Origin: Terasakiella sp033100395
GTDB lineage: Bacteria > Pseudomonadota > Alphaproteobacteria > Rhodospirillales > Terasakiellaceae
DNA length: 64,000 nucleotides
NCBI RefSeq assembly: GCF_033100395.1
Contig: NZ_JAWLVJ010000020.1
Coordinates: 1 to 64,000, forward strand
Direction: 5' to 3'
In this document: in pieces, positions 42,775-51,312 of the stretch
Position numbering within the stretch: position 1 is the first letter of the stretch
How the letters are laid out: every line of letters starts with the position of its first letter
Translations under genes and position numbers: made by a program
Notes under the pieces: generated by a model
Seen by the model: the letters and a program-made list of their open reading frames with translations, nothing else
Told to the model about the DNA's origin: nothing
Database searches by the model: none

Positions 42775-44970
42775 ATGCCAGAAATTCGCAAAGTAAAAGT
42801 TTCTACAGGGATCGAATGGGTAGAGGTACCTGCCGCAGGTGTTTACATCCTGTGCGGCTGTCCCCCCGATAGTGTGAAACACCTGATGAAACTGGGACTC
42901 ATCGTCCCAACTGAACGTGATGGCTGGACGTTTGAAACCGGGCCAAATGCGATTTTGCTGTCTGATGTGATCCTGCAAAATGGCAGTTTCACCAATATGG
43001 CGGAATTCCCGGTTCTGCAGATGCTCTATCGTCAGGGTACCCTGATTCCGAATCATCCCAATAATACAGGCATTAAACCGATCTTGATCGGGGCGGAAGA
43101 TCAGATCAATGCGCAGATGGAATATATTCATCGTGGCAACTATGGTCTGGTTAGCGAAGAAGAAATGGTCAAAGGTGGGGCTTCACCGGAAGAAGCCAAG
43201 ACCATGATGCGCATGAAACTGCGTTTCGCTTTTGGTGCTATTCATCATCCCAGTGCCCTGTTGGATCATCGTGTCTTAAAAGAAGATGCGGTTGAAATTC
43301 AAAATGGTGTTTATGTTAAACGCCTGGCGCTGAATAAGTTTGAGATTTCCTATGGGACGGAGTCTATTCAGGTCAATCTGAAGCTGGAAGCGCAGGAACA
43401 TTATGTGCCGTCTTATCCGCTGGGCTATCACCGGGTGGCGCGAGACAGTTTTTCCATTATCCATTCGGGGGATGGGGATGGCTGGGACGTAAACCGTCCG
43501 ACTATGTCCAGTGTGGTCTTTTATCAGGGTAAGATTTATCTGGTGGATGCGGGGCCAAACGTGCGTGTGACACTGCAATCCTTGGGCATTGGGATTAGCG
43601 AGGTGGACGGTATCTTCCACACCCATTCTCATGATGACCATTTTGCCGGACTGCCAGCCTTTATCCGATCAGACCGTAAAATAAATTATTATGCGGCCCC
43701 TTATGTACGCGCGTCTGTTGCCAAGAAGCTGTCGGCGCTTTTGTCGATTGAAGAAGACCGTTTTTCTGATTTCTTTAATATTCATGACCTTGAAGTCGAT
43801 GAATGGAATGATGTCCATGGGCTGGAAGTACGCCCGCGTCTGTCCCCGCATCCGGTGGAAACAGCTGTCCTGCAGTTCCGCGCATTGGGGCCGGATGGCT
43901 ATAAGACTTATGGGCATTATGCTGATATTGTCTCACTAGACGTTTTAAAGGGGATGATCACCGATGATGATGAAGCCCCCGGTGTATCGCAGGAATTTTA
44001 TGATCGCATTCAGGATCACTATCTTGAACCGATGGATGTGAAAAAGATCGATATCGGTGGCGGTCTGATCCATGGTGAAGCCAGCGACTTTGCCAAAGAT
44101 AAATCTGGCAAGATGATCTTATCCCATACGGCCCTTGCTTTACGCCCCGACCAACGTGAGATTGGATCGGGTGCGCCGTTTGGTACGCGCGATGTATTGA
44201 TTCCGTCCCATCAGGATAATACGCGTCGTTATGCGTTTGATTATCTGGAAGACTATTTTCCGACCGTGCCGAAACATGCGCTGCGTACTTTAATGAACAC
44301 GACGGTGGTGACTTTCAACCCGGAAACCATCCTGTTGAAGGAAGGCGAAGATATTGACAATATCTATCTTCTGCTGACCGGATCGGTTGAATTGTTGAAA
44401 ACGTCGAACGATATGCATTCACTGGTCTCAGCGGGTTCTCTGGTGGGGGAAATCAACGCCCTTCACCATTTGCCGTCGATGGAGACCTATCGCGCGCTAA
44501 CCTTTGTGCAGGCATTGCAGATCCCGACCAAGCTTTATCGTGAAGTTGTTGATAAATATAAATTGTTTGCCGATATTCTGCGCCTGATGGAGGGGCGTGA
44601 ATTCTTGCAATCGACCTGGATATTCGGGGAAGCGATTTCGTATTCCACCCAAAATCGCATTGCCGATGAAATGGTTTGTCATCATCTGGATAAAGGGGAA
44701 AAATACACCCCTGAAAAAGGCAGTGGTGTGCATATTATCCGCGAAGGTGAAGCGACCCTTTATAGTAATGGTGATGAGCTGGAAACAATTGGTCGTGGTG
44801 ACTTCTTTGGAGAAGACAGCGCCATCTTTGGTCAGGACAGCAATTATCATATTGTGACAAATTCCGCTCTGGAATTCTGCACCATCAAAGCAGACGTTTT
44901 GAAAGACATCCCGATCGTTCAGTGGAAGCTGATTGAAAGCCTGGAACGTCGCCGCCACCTTCTGGCTTAA
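42775..44970 (+). CDS. Metallo-beta-lactamase-fold protein fused to two cyclic-nucleotide-type domains
   Basis: A 731-residue cytosolic protein. After a novel N-terminal region of about 230 residues comes a metallo-beta-lactamase fold with the metal motif HTHSHDDH (about residues 281-288) and possible further ligands (HYADIVSL, PSHQDN). Residues about 520-615 and 635-720 form two cNMP-binding-type beta-rolls (ILLKEGEDIDNIYLLLTGSVE; VHIIREGEATLYSNGDELE). Both keep the Gly-Glu of the phosphate cassette (LVGEIN, FFGEDS) but lack the usual Arg, so cyclic nucleotide binding is doubtful. A class III cyclase gene lies 1 kb away. Its stop overlaps the convergent hydrolase gene by 4 bases. Confidence 0.8.
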   Translation: MPEIRKVKVSTGIEWVEVPAAGVYILCGCPPDSVKHLMKLGLIVPTERDGWTFETGPNAILLSDVILQNGSFTNMAEFPVLQMLYRQGTLIPNHPNNTGIKPILIGAEDQINAQMEYIHRGNYGLVSEEEMVKGGASPEEAKTMMRMKLRFAFGAIHHPSALLDHRVLKEDAVEIQNGVYVKRLALNKFEISYGTESIQVNLKLEAQEHYVPSYPLGYHRVARDSFSIIHSGDGDGWDVNRPTMSSVVFYQGKIYLVDAGPNVRVTLQSLGIGISEVDGIFHTHSHDDHFAGLPAFIRSDRKINYYAAPYVRASVAKKLSALLSIEEDRFSDFFNIHDLEVDEWNDVHGLEVRPRLSPHPVETAVLQFRALGPDGYKTYGHYADIVSLDVLKGMITDDDEAPGVSQEFYDRIQDHYLEPMDVKKIDIGGGLIHGEASDFAKDKSGKMILSHTALALRPDQREIGSGAPFGTRDVLIPSHQDNTRRYAFDYLEDYFPTVPKHALRTLMNTTVVTFNPETILLKEGEDIDNIYLLLTGSVELLKTSNDMHSLVSAGSLVGEINALHHLPSMETYRALTFVQALQIPTKLYREVVDKYKLFADILRLMEGREFLQSTWIFGEAISYSTQNRIADEMVCHHLDKGEKYTPEKGSGVHIIREGEATLYSNGDELETIGRGDFFGEDSAIFGQDSNYHIVTNSALEFCTIKADVLKDIPIVQWKLIESLERRRHLLA

Positions 44971-45965
44971 TTAAAAATCATATCCAAGAGAATTTTACGT
45001 TCTGCAGGTCCGGCTCTGCGATGGGTGATGAATCGTGCATGATCCTCATGGTTTGCCTCTTTGGAAAGCTTAATGGACCAGAGCGCATTAATCTCGTTCG
45101 GCACGATGGAATAGCGCAGATCAATGATGCGATTTTCATGGATTGGGTCTTTGGCGATAAAGCCTTTTGAAAACCAGCGAAAGCGTTCAATGTCTTTGGC
45201 TTGGGTGCTTGATTTGTCCAGCCAGGGAAAATCACGATCGATATCCAGGGCTTTGATGGTGGTGCCTTCAAAGATTGTGGTATTCCATCCGGTGCGTACC
45301 GCATCGACGTGATAGGTATCGCCTTCGCGGTAAATCACTTTCCAGACCATCAGATTGCCGAAGCTCGGTTTGGCATCGATAATTCGGGCTTCATGATCGC
45401 GCTGGGTGATCAGATTTAATCCGGCTTGCGTCGCGCGGAAATTCTGCAAGGCTCCGAATGACAGATAAAGGACCATCCAGCCCAGAGCGATCTGTGAATA
45501 TCGAACATGGTCTTTCCAGGCGGCCAGGATGACGAGGATCAGGATGGGCAGGGTAAAGAGTGGATCAATGATGGAGATAAAGCTCCAGGCCACGCGCAGG
45601 TCGCTAAACGGCCAGAACAACATGGTCCCATAAGACGTGGCTGCATCCAAAAGCCCGTGGGTGGCGTAACCGAGTGTGCAAAATAGCAGGCTCTGTTTAA
45701 ATGAAAGCCCCCATCGTTTCCCGAGAAAAAGATAGAGCAAACTCCCGCAGATCAATCCTCCCACTGGGACAAAGATTAGAGAATGGGTGAACTGGCGATG
45801 ATATTCCAGATACAGAAGCGGATCATGGTCTGATCGGATAAACGTATCCAGATCAGGTGTCATCCCTGCAATCCAGCCAAACAGGGCGGCCAGAAACAGG
45901 TGTTTTTTGCTTCGTGTGGCCTGCGGCACGACCGCGCCGATGACGCCTTGTGTGACTGGATCCAT
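44967..45965 (-). CDS. Membrane-bound metal-dependent hydrolase (YdjM/DUF457 type)
   Basis: A 332-residue membrane protein starting MDPVTQGVIGAVVPQA, with the family motifs GMTPDLD and HRQFTHSLIF for metal binding and YATHGLLDAAT. About four to five hydrophobic segments precede a roughly 140-residue soluble C-terminal part. The family is described as membrane-bound hydrolases of uncertain substrate. It follows the cyclase gene by 24 bases on the same strand and may be the last gene of that operon. Confidence 0.82.
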   Translation of the reverse strand: MDPVTQGVIGAVVPQATRSKKHLFLAALFGWIAGMTPDLDTFIRSDHDPLLYLEYHRQFTHSLIFVPVGGLICGSLLYLFLGKRWGLSFKQSLLFCTLGYATHGLLDAATSYGTMLFWPFSDLRVAWSFISIIDPLFTLPILILVILAAWKDHVRYSQIALGWMVLYLSFGALQNFRATQAGLNLITQRDHEARIIDAKPSFGNLMVWKVIYREGDTYHVDAVRTGWNTTIFEGTTIKALDIDRDFPWLDKSSTQAKDIERFRWFSKGFIAKDPIHENRIIDLRYSIVPNEINALWSIKLSKEANHEDHARFITHRRAGPAERKILLDMIFN

Positions 45966-45989
45966 TCTGAATTGTTCCTTGCTGTATTT

Positions 45990-47270
45990 TTATGGAAGCC
46001 TGAAAATAGTAAGGGCATTTTCGCGCCCTTTAACCTGGATTTGTTCTTTGGTCGTGATACCCGGATTTCCAATCTGCTGGTAGGTTTGATCATCAACAAT
46101 GATTTCACCTTCCTGTGCTGCGGAACACAAACGTGATGCTACGTTTACCGTATCGCCAATGACAGTAAAGTCCATGCGGCTGGCGGCACCAACGGTTCCA
46201 ACAACAACATAGCCAGTATAAATCCCGATGCCAATACCGCGCGGCAGTTTTGCTTGCTTCATTTGGTTCATGGCTTCTCGGGCAGCTTGCAAGGCGCGCT
46301 TTTCGGATCTGTCCCCCTGAAAATGGGCAAGGACGGCGTCGCCGATCATTTTATCCACGTCTCCATTGTTCTGCACAATTGCGTCAATAACGATTCCAAG
46401 AGATTTATTCAGAAAGGCAACTACATCTTCCGGTGTTTCATTTTCGCAAAAGTCTGTAAAACCGCGAATATCGGAAAATAATATCGTCGCTTTGACCCGT
46501 CTTGATTTTACAGCTCCTTTTCCAGTGGAAGAGCGTAGTGACGTGACGGCTTCATTGGAGACGAGTTTTTGGAGGCGTTGGCGAAATTCGCGTAGCAGGT
46601 CTGTTCTGTAATTGATGTCTGCTTGAGCGTGAAAAACCAGTCTATGCATTATCCAGCCCAGAAACAGCAGAATGGATACAGGGAGAACAATGGCGGGAAC
46701 AACGACCTTAAGCGCGATCATATCCAGATAGCCGACTGGTTCATAGAGTTCCATTACAGTATTGTATTGACTGTCAGGTACGCGGACATAAAGCTCATAG
46801 AGTTTGGTCCCGCCGGGACGCTTTTTTGCCACTAGGGTTCGTTTCCCGTTTAAGGCATTTTTGTAACCAGCACTTGGGTCATAATTTCCGATCTGTTCTT
46901 CTTCGCTGGAATAAAGAATAAGTCCGTGATGACCGTATATTTTCAAATGTGACAGGCCAAGTTCCTTGACTTCGCCACGCAGAGTATCAAGCAGATGTTG
47001 CCCTTCTGGTTTACTGAAAAAGGTTGTAGGGTCTGTTGTCTCTTGTAGCCTGTGCCAAGCTGTTCCATTTTCGTCAAATAGGGCTCGATTAATGACAGCG
47101 GCTCTGTTCTCTGAAATTTCCAAATAGATTTTTTGCGTTAGCCAGGAACTGCCGACCCCCATTACAAGACCAATAATAACAGTCAGAAACAGTAATGAGG
47201 GGAGAACAATGTTGCGAAACCGCTGTTTTAAAGGATAGGGAGCTTCAAATTCAAGAATCTCCTTATCCAT
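45990..47270 (-). CDS. Membrane class III adenylate/guanylate cyclase
   Basis: A 426-residue protein with an N-terminal membrane segment (NIVLPSLLFLTVIIGLVMGV), an extracytoplasmic sensor of about 150 residues, a second segment (VVVPAIVLPVSILLFLGWI) and a C-terminal cyclase domain. Metal-binding aspartates are in FSDIRGFTDF and MIGDAVLAHF; MDFTVIGDTVNVASRL carries the substrate and transition-state residues. It would make cAMP or cGMP. Its start lies inside the preceding LuxR-type gene (8-base overlap), so the two are translated together. Confidence 0.9.
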   Translation of the reverse strand: MDKEILEFEAPYPLKQRFRNIVLPSLLFLTVIIGLVMGVGSSWLTQKIYLEISENRAAVINRALFDENGTAWHRLQETTDPTTFFSKPEGQHLLDTLRGEVKELGLSHLKIYGHHGLILYSSEEEQIGNYDPSAGYKNALNGKRTLVAKKRPGGTKLYELYVRVPDSQYNTVMELYEPVGYLDMIALKVVVPAIVLPVSILLFLGWIMHRLVFHAQADINYRTDLLREFRQRLQKLVSNEAVTSLRSSTGKGAVKSRRVKATILFSDIRGFTDFCENETPEDVVAFLNKSLGIVIDAIVQNNGDVDKMIGDAVLAHFQGDRSEKRALQAAREAMNQMKQAKLPRGIGIGIYTGYVVVGTVGAASRMDFTVIGDTVNVASRLCSAAQEGEIIVDDQTYQQIGNPGITTKEQIQVKGRENALTIFRLP

Positions 47271-47790
47271 TTACTTCTTCTTTAAGGATTTTTTCTCCTG
47301 CCAGTAGGTCTTCCACGAAGAAGGCCACCAGTTCATTTCGCCCGCGCACTTCTGCCTTTTGGTAGATGGAACTGCTTTGGCTTTTCACTGTCCCGGTTTT
47401 GGTGTTGCGCAGATCAGCGATTTCCTGCGTGGACATACCTTTGATCAGCAGCAAAGCGACTTCCTGTTCAGAAGGGGAGAATTTCCAGTCAGTGAAATGT
47501 CGGTTGATGACTTTCAGTAACTCACCGGATGCCACCTCGACAGAGGCCTGAATCTGGCGGTGTTTTTTCAGCAGACGCAAAATCTGGTTGCCTATGACAA
47601 CAAGGGCAATGGACAGGATAATGGCGGCTGTGAGTTCGATTTCATCATGGGCAATCCAGGATGTATCGACATCGACACCGAATAGGTCGGCAACGACATC
47701 GATAAGGAAAAAGACCTCGCACATGGCGATGACTATAAAAGAAAAGATGAGCGCCTTAACTTCGTTGTTGTGTTTTTGATTATTGGACAT
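47263..47790 (-). CDS. Membrane-anchored LuxR-type transcriptional regulator
   Basis: A 175-residue protein with two N-terminal membrane segments (ALIFSFIVIAMCEVFFLIDVV; LTAAIILSIALVVIGNQIL), a short linker and a C-terminal LuxR/GerE helix-turn-helix (FSPSEQEVALLLIKGMSTQEIADLR, then TKTGTVKSQSSSIYQKAEV). There is no receiver domain. A membrane-tethered one-component regulator is inferred. It overlaps the cyclase gene by 8 bases and lies 47 bases after the diheme cytochrome gene in the same direction. Confidence 0.82.
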   Translation of the reverse strand: MSNNQKHNNEVKALIFSFIVIAMCEVFFLIDVVADLFGVDVDTSWIAHDEIELTAAIILSIALVVIGNQILRLLKKHRQIQASVEVASGELLKVINRHFTDWKFSPSEQEVALLLIKGMSTQEIADLRNTKTGTVKSQSSSIYQKAEVRGRNELVAFFVEDLLAGEKILKEEVNG

Positions 47791-47837
47791 GTTGAGTTCT
47801 CAAAAAATGGGGGTGGGACAAGATACGATGATATGGA

Positions 47838-48314
47838 TCAATCGTCATCATCATATTTTCCCTGATCCGCGCGTGGATGGCAGGCCATGCAGTTAGACTT
47901 GGATTTAACTTTCGGGTCATTCCATGCGGTTTCGGGGACTTCACCTCGATGTTCATGCTGCCAATAGGGTAGTTCTGTAATGCGTTGCGGGGTCATATGA
48001 TCTTTAACGCCGCGCATAAAACGGCTGTTCCAAAGACCTGTATCGGCCGCACCGTTCATCAGAAACCGGGTGATATAGAGTTGGTTTTCTTCATTTACGG
48101 ATGCATCTTCATTAAAGTGATCCTTCAGATTGCTCATCATCTTTTGCCAGGACCGTTGCGGCAGCATCTGTGGCGGGAAAGCCAGATGGCAAGCGCCGCA
48201 TTCTGAGTTTACGGTTTTATCTTCAATGGGGGAATAGCGGGCATCCGCAAAGCTGGCTGTGGATGTGGACAGCGCAAAGGCTGCTGCCAGAAGACAAAGG
48301 GTAAGGGAATTCAT
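47838..48314 (-). CDS. Periplasmic diheme cytochrome c (DHC type)
   Basis: A 158-residue exported protein with signal peptide (to about ASFAD) and two haem sites, CGACH and CMACH, with the conserved middle segment RSWQKMMSNLKDHF and YITRFLMNGAAD. This is the DHC family, first described beside the SHP haem protein and a cytochrome b in Rhodobacter. The tail is acidic and ends in Asp repeats. AGGAAG precedes the ATG. It is 11 bases after the cytochrome b561 gene. Confidence 0.88.
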   Translation of the reverse strand: MNSLTLCLLAAAFALSTSTASFADARYSPIEDKTVNSECGACHLAFPPQMLPQRSWQKMMSNLKDHFNEDASVNEENQLYITRFLMNGAADTGLWNSRFMRGVKDHMTPQRITELPYWQHEHRGEVPETAWNDPKVKSKSNCMACHPRADQGKYDDDD

Positions 48315-48325
48315 GTTCTTTCTTC

Positions 48326-49345
48326 CTATTGAGTTGTCATGAAGGTGATGAAATCGCCCTTTTCAAGGGCGGTGCAGGGGCGGCCAAGGACACTGTTGCA
48401 ATTCCGGCGAAACCATTTTTCAGCCTTGTTGAAATCAAGATATCGTTCGGGGTTTACGGACAGGGCAAGGGGTGCAATAACTTTACCGGCACGTGTTGAT
48501 CCCGGTTTTTTCGGATCTGAGGAATGACAGAATGTGCAGGAAGCCGTTTCCGGATTGCCGCTGTTGTGTTTTTCCATAAAGAAACGCTGTCCACGTTCGG
48601 CAGAAAATCCATCAAATGAAGCAAGGTCTTTTTTTGCTTGCTCTGCATAAATGCCTAGTAAGGGAAGCTGTGTTTCATTTGCTGTTGCCATGTTGGTGGA
48701 GGTTGTGACCAGCAAGTTCATGCTCAGGGCTGCAATAAATAGCAAGCTGCGCGTTGCAAAACGCTTACGACCTGTAATCATGGCCTGAACCACAGGGTGT
48801 TTGAAAACTAAGGATTCCACAAGGACGCCGAAGATATGAATGGTGACGAGGATCATGAGCAGATTGGCGAGAACCTCATGGGTTTCTTCAAAGAACTCTC
48901 CCTGGCTTGCAGGAATAAGATCCGCAAGAGGACCTGCATTTTCTTCGCTTGCATAAACGCCAAGGCCACTGAGGGAGAGAAGGGTGAGGCAGCCAAGCAG
49001 ACTGACAATCATCCAGGCGCCGACCGGATTATGGCCTTTGTAGGCGGGTGATTTCATTTGCTTGAGATCATCGAGCTGAGATTTTAGATCGCCTAGACAC
49101 AAAGGGAAGGTGGCAAAGCGGCTGTAATAACTGCCCATAACCCCCCAGATGAGGCGAAACAGGATGAGTACACCCAGTGTGTATCCGGCATAAACATGCA
49201 AGGTCAGAAACAGGTCTTCAAAGAAGAACCCAGTAATTGCGGTCGTTGATACCACGATGACCATAGTCCAGTGGAAAATGCGCAACGGCAGGTCCCAGAC
49301 CTTTATATATTGAAGGGCGTTTTCTTCTTTTTCAGCAAACCGCAT
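48326..49345 (-). CDS. Cytochrome b561 fused to SHP-like monoheme cytochrome c
   Basis: A 339-residue protein. The N-terminal 220 residues are a dihaem b561-type membrane domain with histidines in LRIFHWTM, LTLHVYAGY, EETHEVLAN and VTIHIFG. A further hydrophobic segment (LLFIAALSMNLLVTTSTNM) leads into a periplasmic domain of about 100 residues with one haem site CTFCH, a possible axial region PLALSVNPERY and RNCNSVLGRPC, as in SHP. In Rhodobacter the three functions are separate genes; here two are fused. The start MRFAEKEE follows AGGA; an earlier in-frame start lacks a ribosome site. Confidence 0.87.
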   Translation of the reverse strand: MRFAEKEENALQYIKVWDLPLRIFHWTMVIVVSTTAITGFFFEDLFLTLHVYAGYTLGVLILFRLIWGVMGSYYSRFATFPLCLGDLKSQLDDLKQMKSPAYKGHNPVGAWMIVSLLGCLTLLSLSGLGVYASEENAGPLADLIPASQGEFFEETHEVLANLLMILVTIHIFGVLVESLVFKHPVVQAMITGRKRFATRSLLFIAALSMNLLVTTSTNMATANETQLPLLGIYAEQAKKDLASFDGFSAERGQRFFMEKHNSGNPETASCTFCHSSDPKKPGSTRAGKVIAPLALSVNPERYLDFNKAEKWFRRNCNSVLGRPCTALEKGDFITFMTTQ

Positions 49346-49583
49346 TGTATTGATCCTCAGCTTTCGGGAATGTTGATGAAGCTGAGTGTGCGCAGGGTTT
49401 ATGCCGATGAACAATCAACCCAATAGGTAAAGATACGGGTTTGTGACTTTGGTTTATGGTCCGGTTTAAGCGGATTTCAGGCAAGCTGATGGGTATCGTG
49501 ATTGCGATGGCGCGTTTTCATCTGGATATTTGGATGATATTTAATTCTATGCTTCTATGTTTTAGGGAATGAAGTAAATACAA

Positions 49584-50252
49584 TCATTCTTCGGCGCTTT
49601 CTCTTAACCACTTAAATAAGGCCAGTTGGGATGGCATGTAGAACATGTATTCTGGATGCCATTGGACTGCGACGATTTTTTGACCTGCTGAAGATTCAAT
49701 TGCTTGTGTGATTTTATCCAGATCCCAGCCCACGACGTTGAGGCTTGAGCCGCAAGATTTAATTGCCTGATGATGTAAGCTGTTCACTCGTATTCTATTC
49801 TTGCCACATATTGATGACATAAGAGAATTTTCCTCTAAACGCACCTGTTTGGTTGGTAACAGGCCGGGGCGGTTATAGGTCAGTTTTCTTATGGTTCGAA
49901 TATCTTGGTGAAGAGTTCCGCTGAGTACAACATTTATCAACTGTGCGCCTCTACAAATCCCCATCAAGGGAATGCGTTTACTGATTGCCCATTTAATCCA
50001 TTCAATTTCCAATTGGTCACGCTCAAGGTCAATTCTCACTTTTTGATTGAGTTTTCCGCCGTAATGGTCTGGGTGTATGTCATCGCCGCCACCAATAACA
50101 ATTGCGTCGAATTGGGCTGTATCAGGATGATGGCGCAAGCCGATCCTTTTCGGCTTTGCACCGACAAGAAGAAGTGCTAACGCCGTGAACCACCATCCTG
50201 GTGACCAGGTTCGCTCAGAGGCGGTTACGCCAATTTTTGGTCTTTTAGCCAT
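49584..50252 (-). CDS. Class I glutamine amidotransferase-like hydrolase (peptidase C26 / PuuD type)
   Basis: A 222-residue cytosolic hydrolase of the gamma-glutamyl hydrolase group, with nucleophile C100 in MGICRGAQ and catalytic HxE in VQWHPEY; IVIGGGDDIHP is the family glycine loop. Such enzymes cleave gamma-glutamyl amides. The gene starts inside the amidoligase gene (28-base overlap), which implies they work on the same molecule: one forms an amide, the other removes or supplies nitrogen. The upstream in-frame ATG 50273 is an alternative start. Confidence 0.85.
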   Translation of the reverse strand: MAKRPKIGVTASERTWSPGWWFTALALLLVGAKPKRIGLRHHPDTAQFDAIVIGGGDDIHPDHYGGKLNQKVRIDLERDQLEIEWIKWAISKRIPLMGICRGAQLINVVLSGTLHQDIRTIRKLTYNRPGLLPTKQVRLEENSLMSSICGKNRIRVNSLHHQAIKSCGSSLNVVGWDLDKITQAIESSAGQKIVAVQWHPEYMFYMPSQLALFKWLRESAEE

Positions 50253-51208
50253 TTGTCTATGAACTCGTTCCATTCATTCGTATCAATGCCAATCAACGGC
50301 CTGTCATATTCAAAAAATTTTGAGGATAAATATTCCAGGTCTTCTGGACTTGATGCTAGCTTTTCGACGATTTGCCAGACGTTCCAACTGTTGTTCAGTG
50401 ACCAGTCAGGATCTTCAATATGGCAATTTGGCAGCCGATAATGAAGGGCAGGACGCGCTTTGATCTTTGGATCATCTACAGCCGCGAATACACGTTTCTC
50501 ATCTATGTGTGCCAACAGAGGTAAGAGGTCTAATGCCCGGTTGCGACTGGCGTTGTGTGTCAAATAGTCTTCAAAGATATCTACCATTCCGGGTGATTTT
50601 CTTGATAGGATTGTTTTGACATAAGTCTCAGAAAATAAAGCGACATAAGGGCTGATCTTACGTGTAATGTTGACGTCACGTGCCTCTGATAACCACCACT
50701 GGAGCAGGCAAAATGCTGTTACATAGGCGTTGATCGTATGAGTATCAAGGTTTGGGAGCTCAACGTTGATATGAACTCCGTAGGCTGCAATAGGGGACTC
50801 TTCTGTTCCTTTGGCGCCAGCATTACGAAGTGCCTTTACCATCTGCTCAAGTGCAAACAATTGCTCAACTTCAATGGGCGGACAAACCACTTCGATCGGG
50901 ACAATCATGGCAGCGGTTTGGCTGAGCGTCTCTATCCAGTTGTTGTCCTTTTGTGTTGCTTTGTCTGCAAGACGTTTCAAAAGTTCCCAGTCAAGTTCAA
51001 CGCTGAAAGAGCCTAATCCTTCCGCATCAAGTGTTTTCTCAGCAGTGGTTTCAGAACGCAGTGACGCGTTCAATGAGGTTTGCACAGCTTCAACAGCCTG
51101 ATCAATCGTCAAGCCTGAAAACTCAAGTTCAAAGCCTACCTTCCTGTTTGCCCCATCGGCTTTTTTTATCTTGGGTGGCAGGTCGAATATTCTGTTGTCA
51201 TCTGGCAT
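50225..51208 (-). CDS. Amidoligase-family enzyme (glutamine-synthetase-like COOH-NH2 ligase)
   Basis: A 327-residue protein of the predicted amidoligase family: KVGFELEFSGL near residue 23 holds the first metal-binding acidic pair, VCPPIEVEQL another acidic segment, and AAYGVHINVELP near residue 146 the His-Asn-Glu core. Members are predicted to join an amino group to a carboxylate with ATP, and are often paired with class I amidotransferase-like hydrolases, as here. The substrate is unknown. A palindrome TTTGACGTCAAA lies 14 bases upstream of the ATG. Confidence 0.82.
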   Translation of the reverse strand: MPDDNRIFDLPPKIKKADGANRKVGFELEFSGLTIDQAVEAVQTSLNASLRSETTAEKTLDAEGLGSFSVELDWELLKRLADKATQKDNNWIETLSQTAAMIVPIEVVCPPIEVEQLFALEQMVKALRNAGAKGTEESPIAAYGVHINVELPNLDTHTINAYVTAFCLLQWWLSEARDVNITRKISPYVALFSETYVKTILSRKSPGMVDIFEDYLTHNASRNRALDLLPLLAHIDEKRVFAAVDDPKIKARPALHYRLPNCHIEDPDWSLNNSWNVWQIVEKLASSPEDLEYLSSKFFEYDRPLIGIDTNEWNEFIDKWLKDQKLA

Positions 51209-51221
51209 TCAGATTATCCTT

Positions 51222-51233
51222 TTTGACGTCAAA
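51222..51233. promoter_or_regulatory. Perfect 12-base palindrome upstream of the amidoligase gene
   Basis: TTTGACGTCAAA, a likely protein-binding site given its position 14 bases before the start codon. Its core TTGACGTCAA recurs at 18170-18179 between lysS and the 18297 gene. No matching regulator can be named. Confidence 0.4.
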
Positions 51234-51312
51234 GTTGTGATAAAGCGTGAACAGCACGGTATTCACAGCCATTATTAGGCCGTGTAATGCAGCTCATTCA
51301 AATGAGGCGGGC

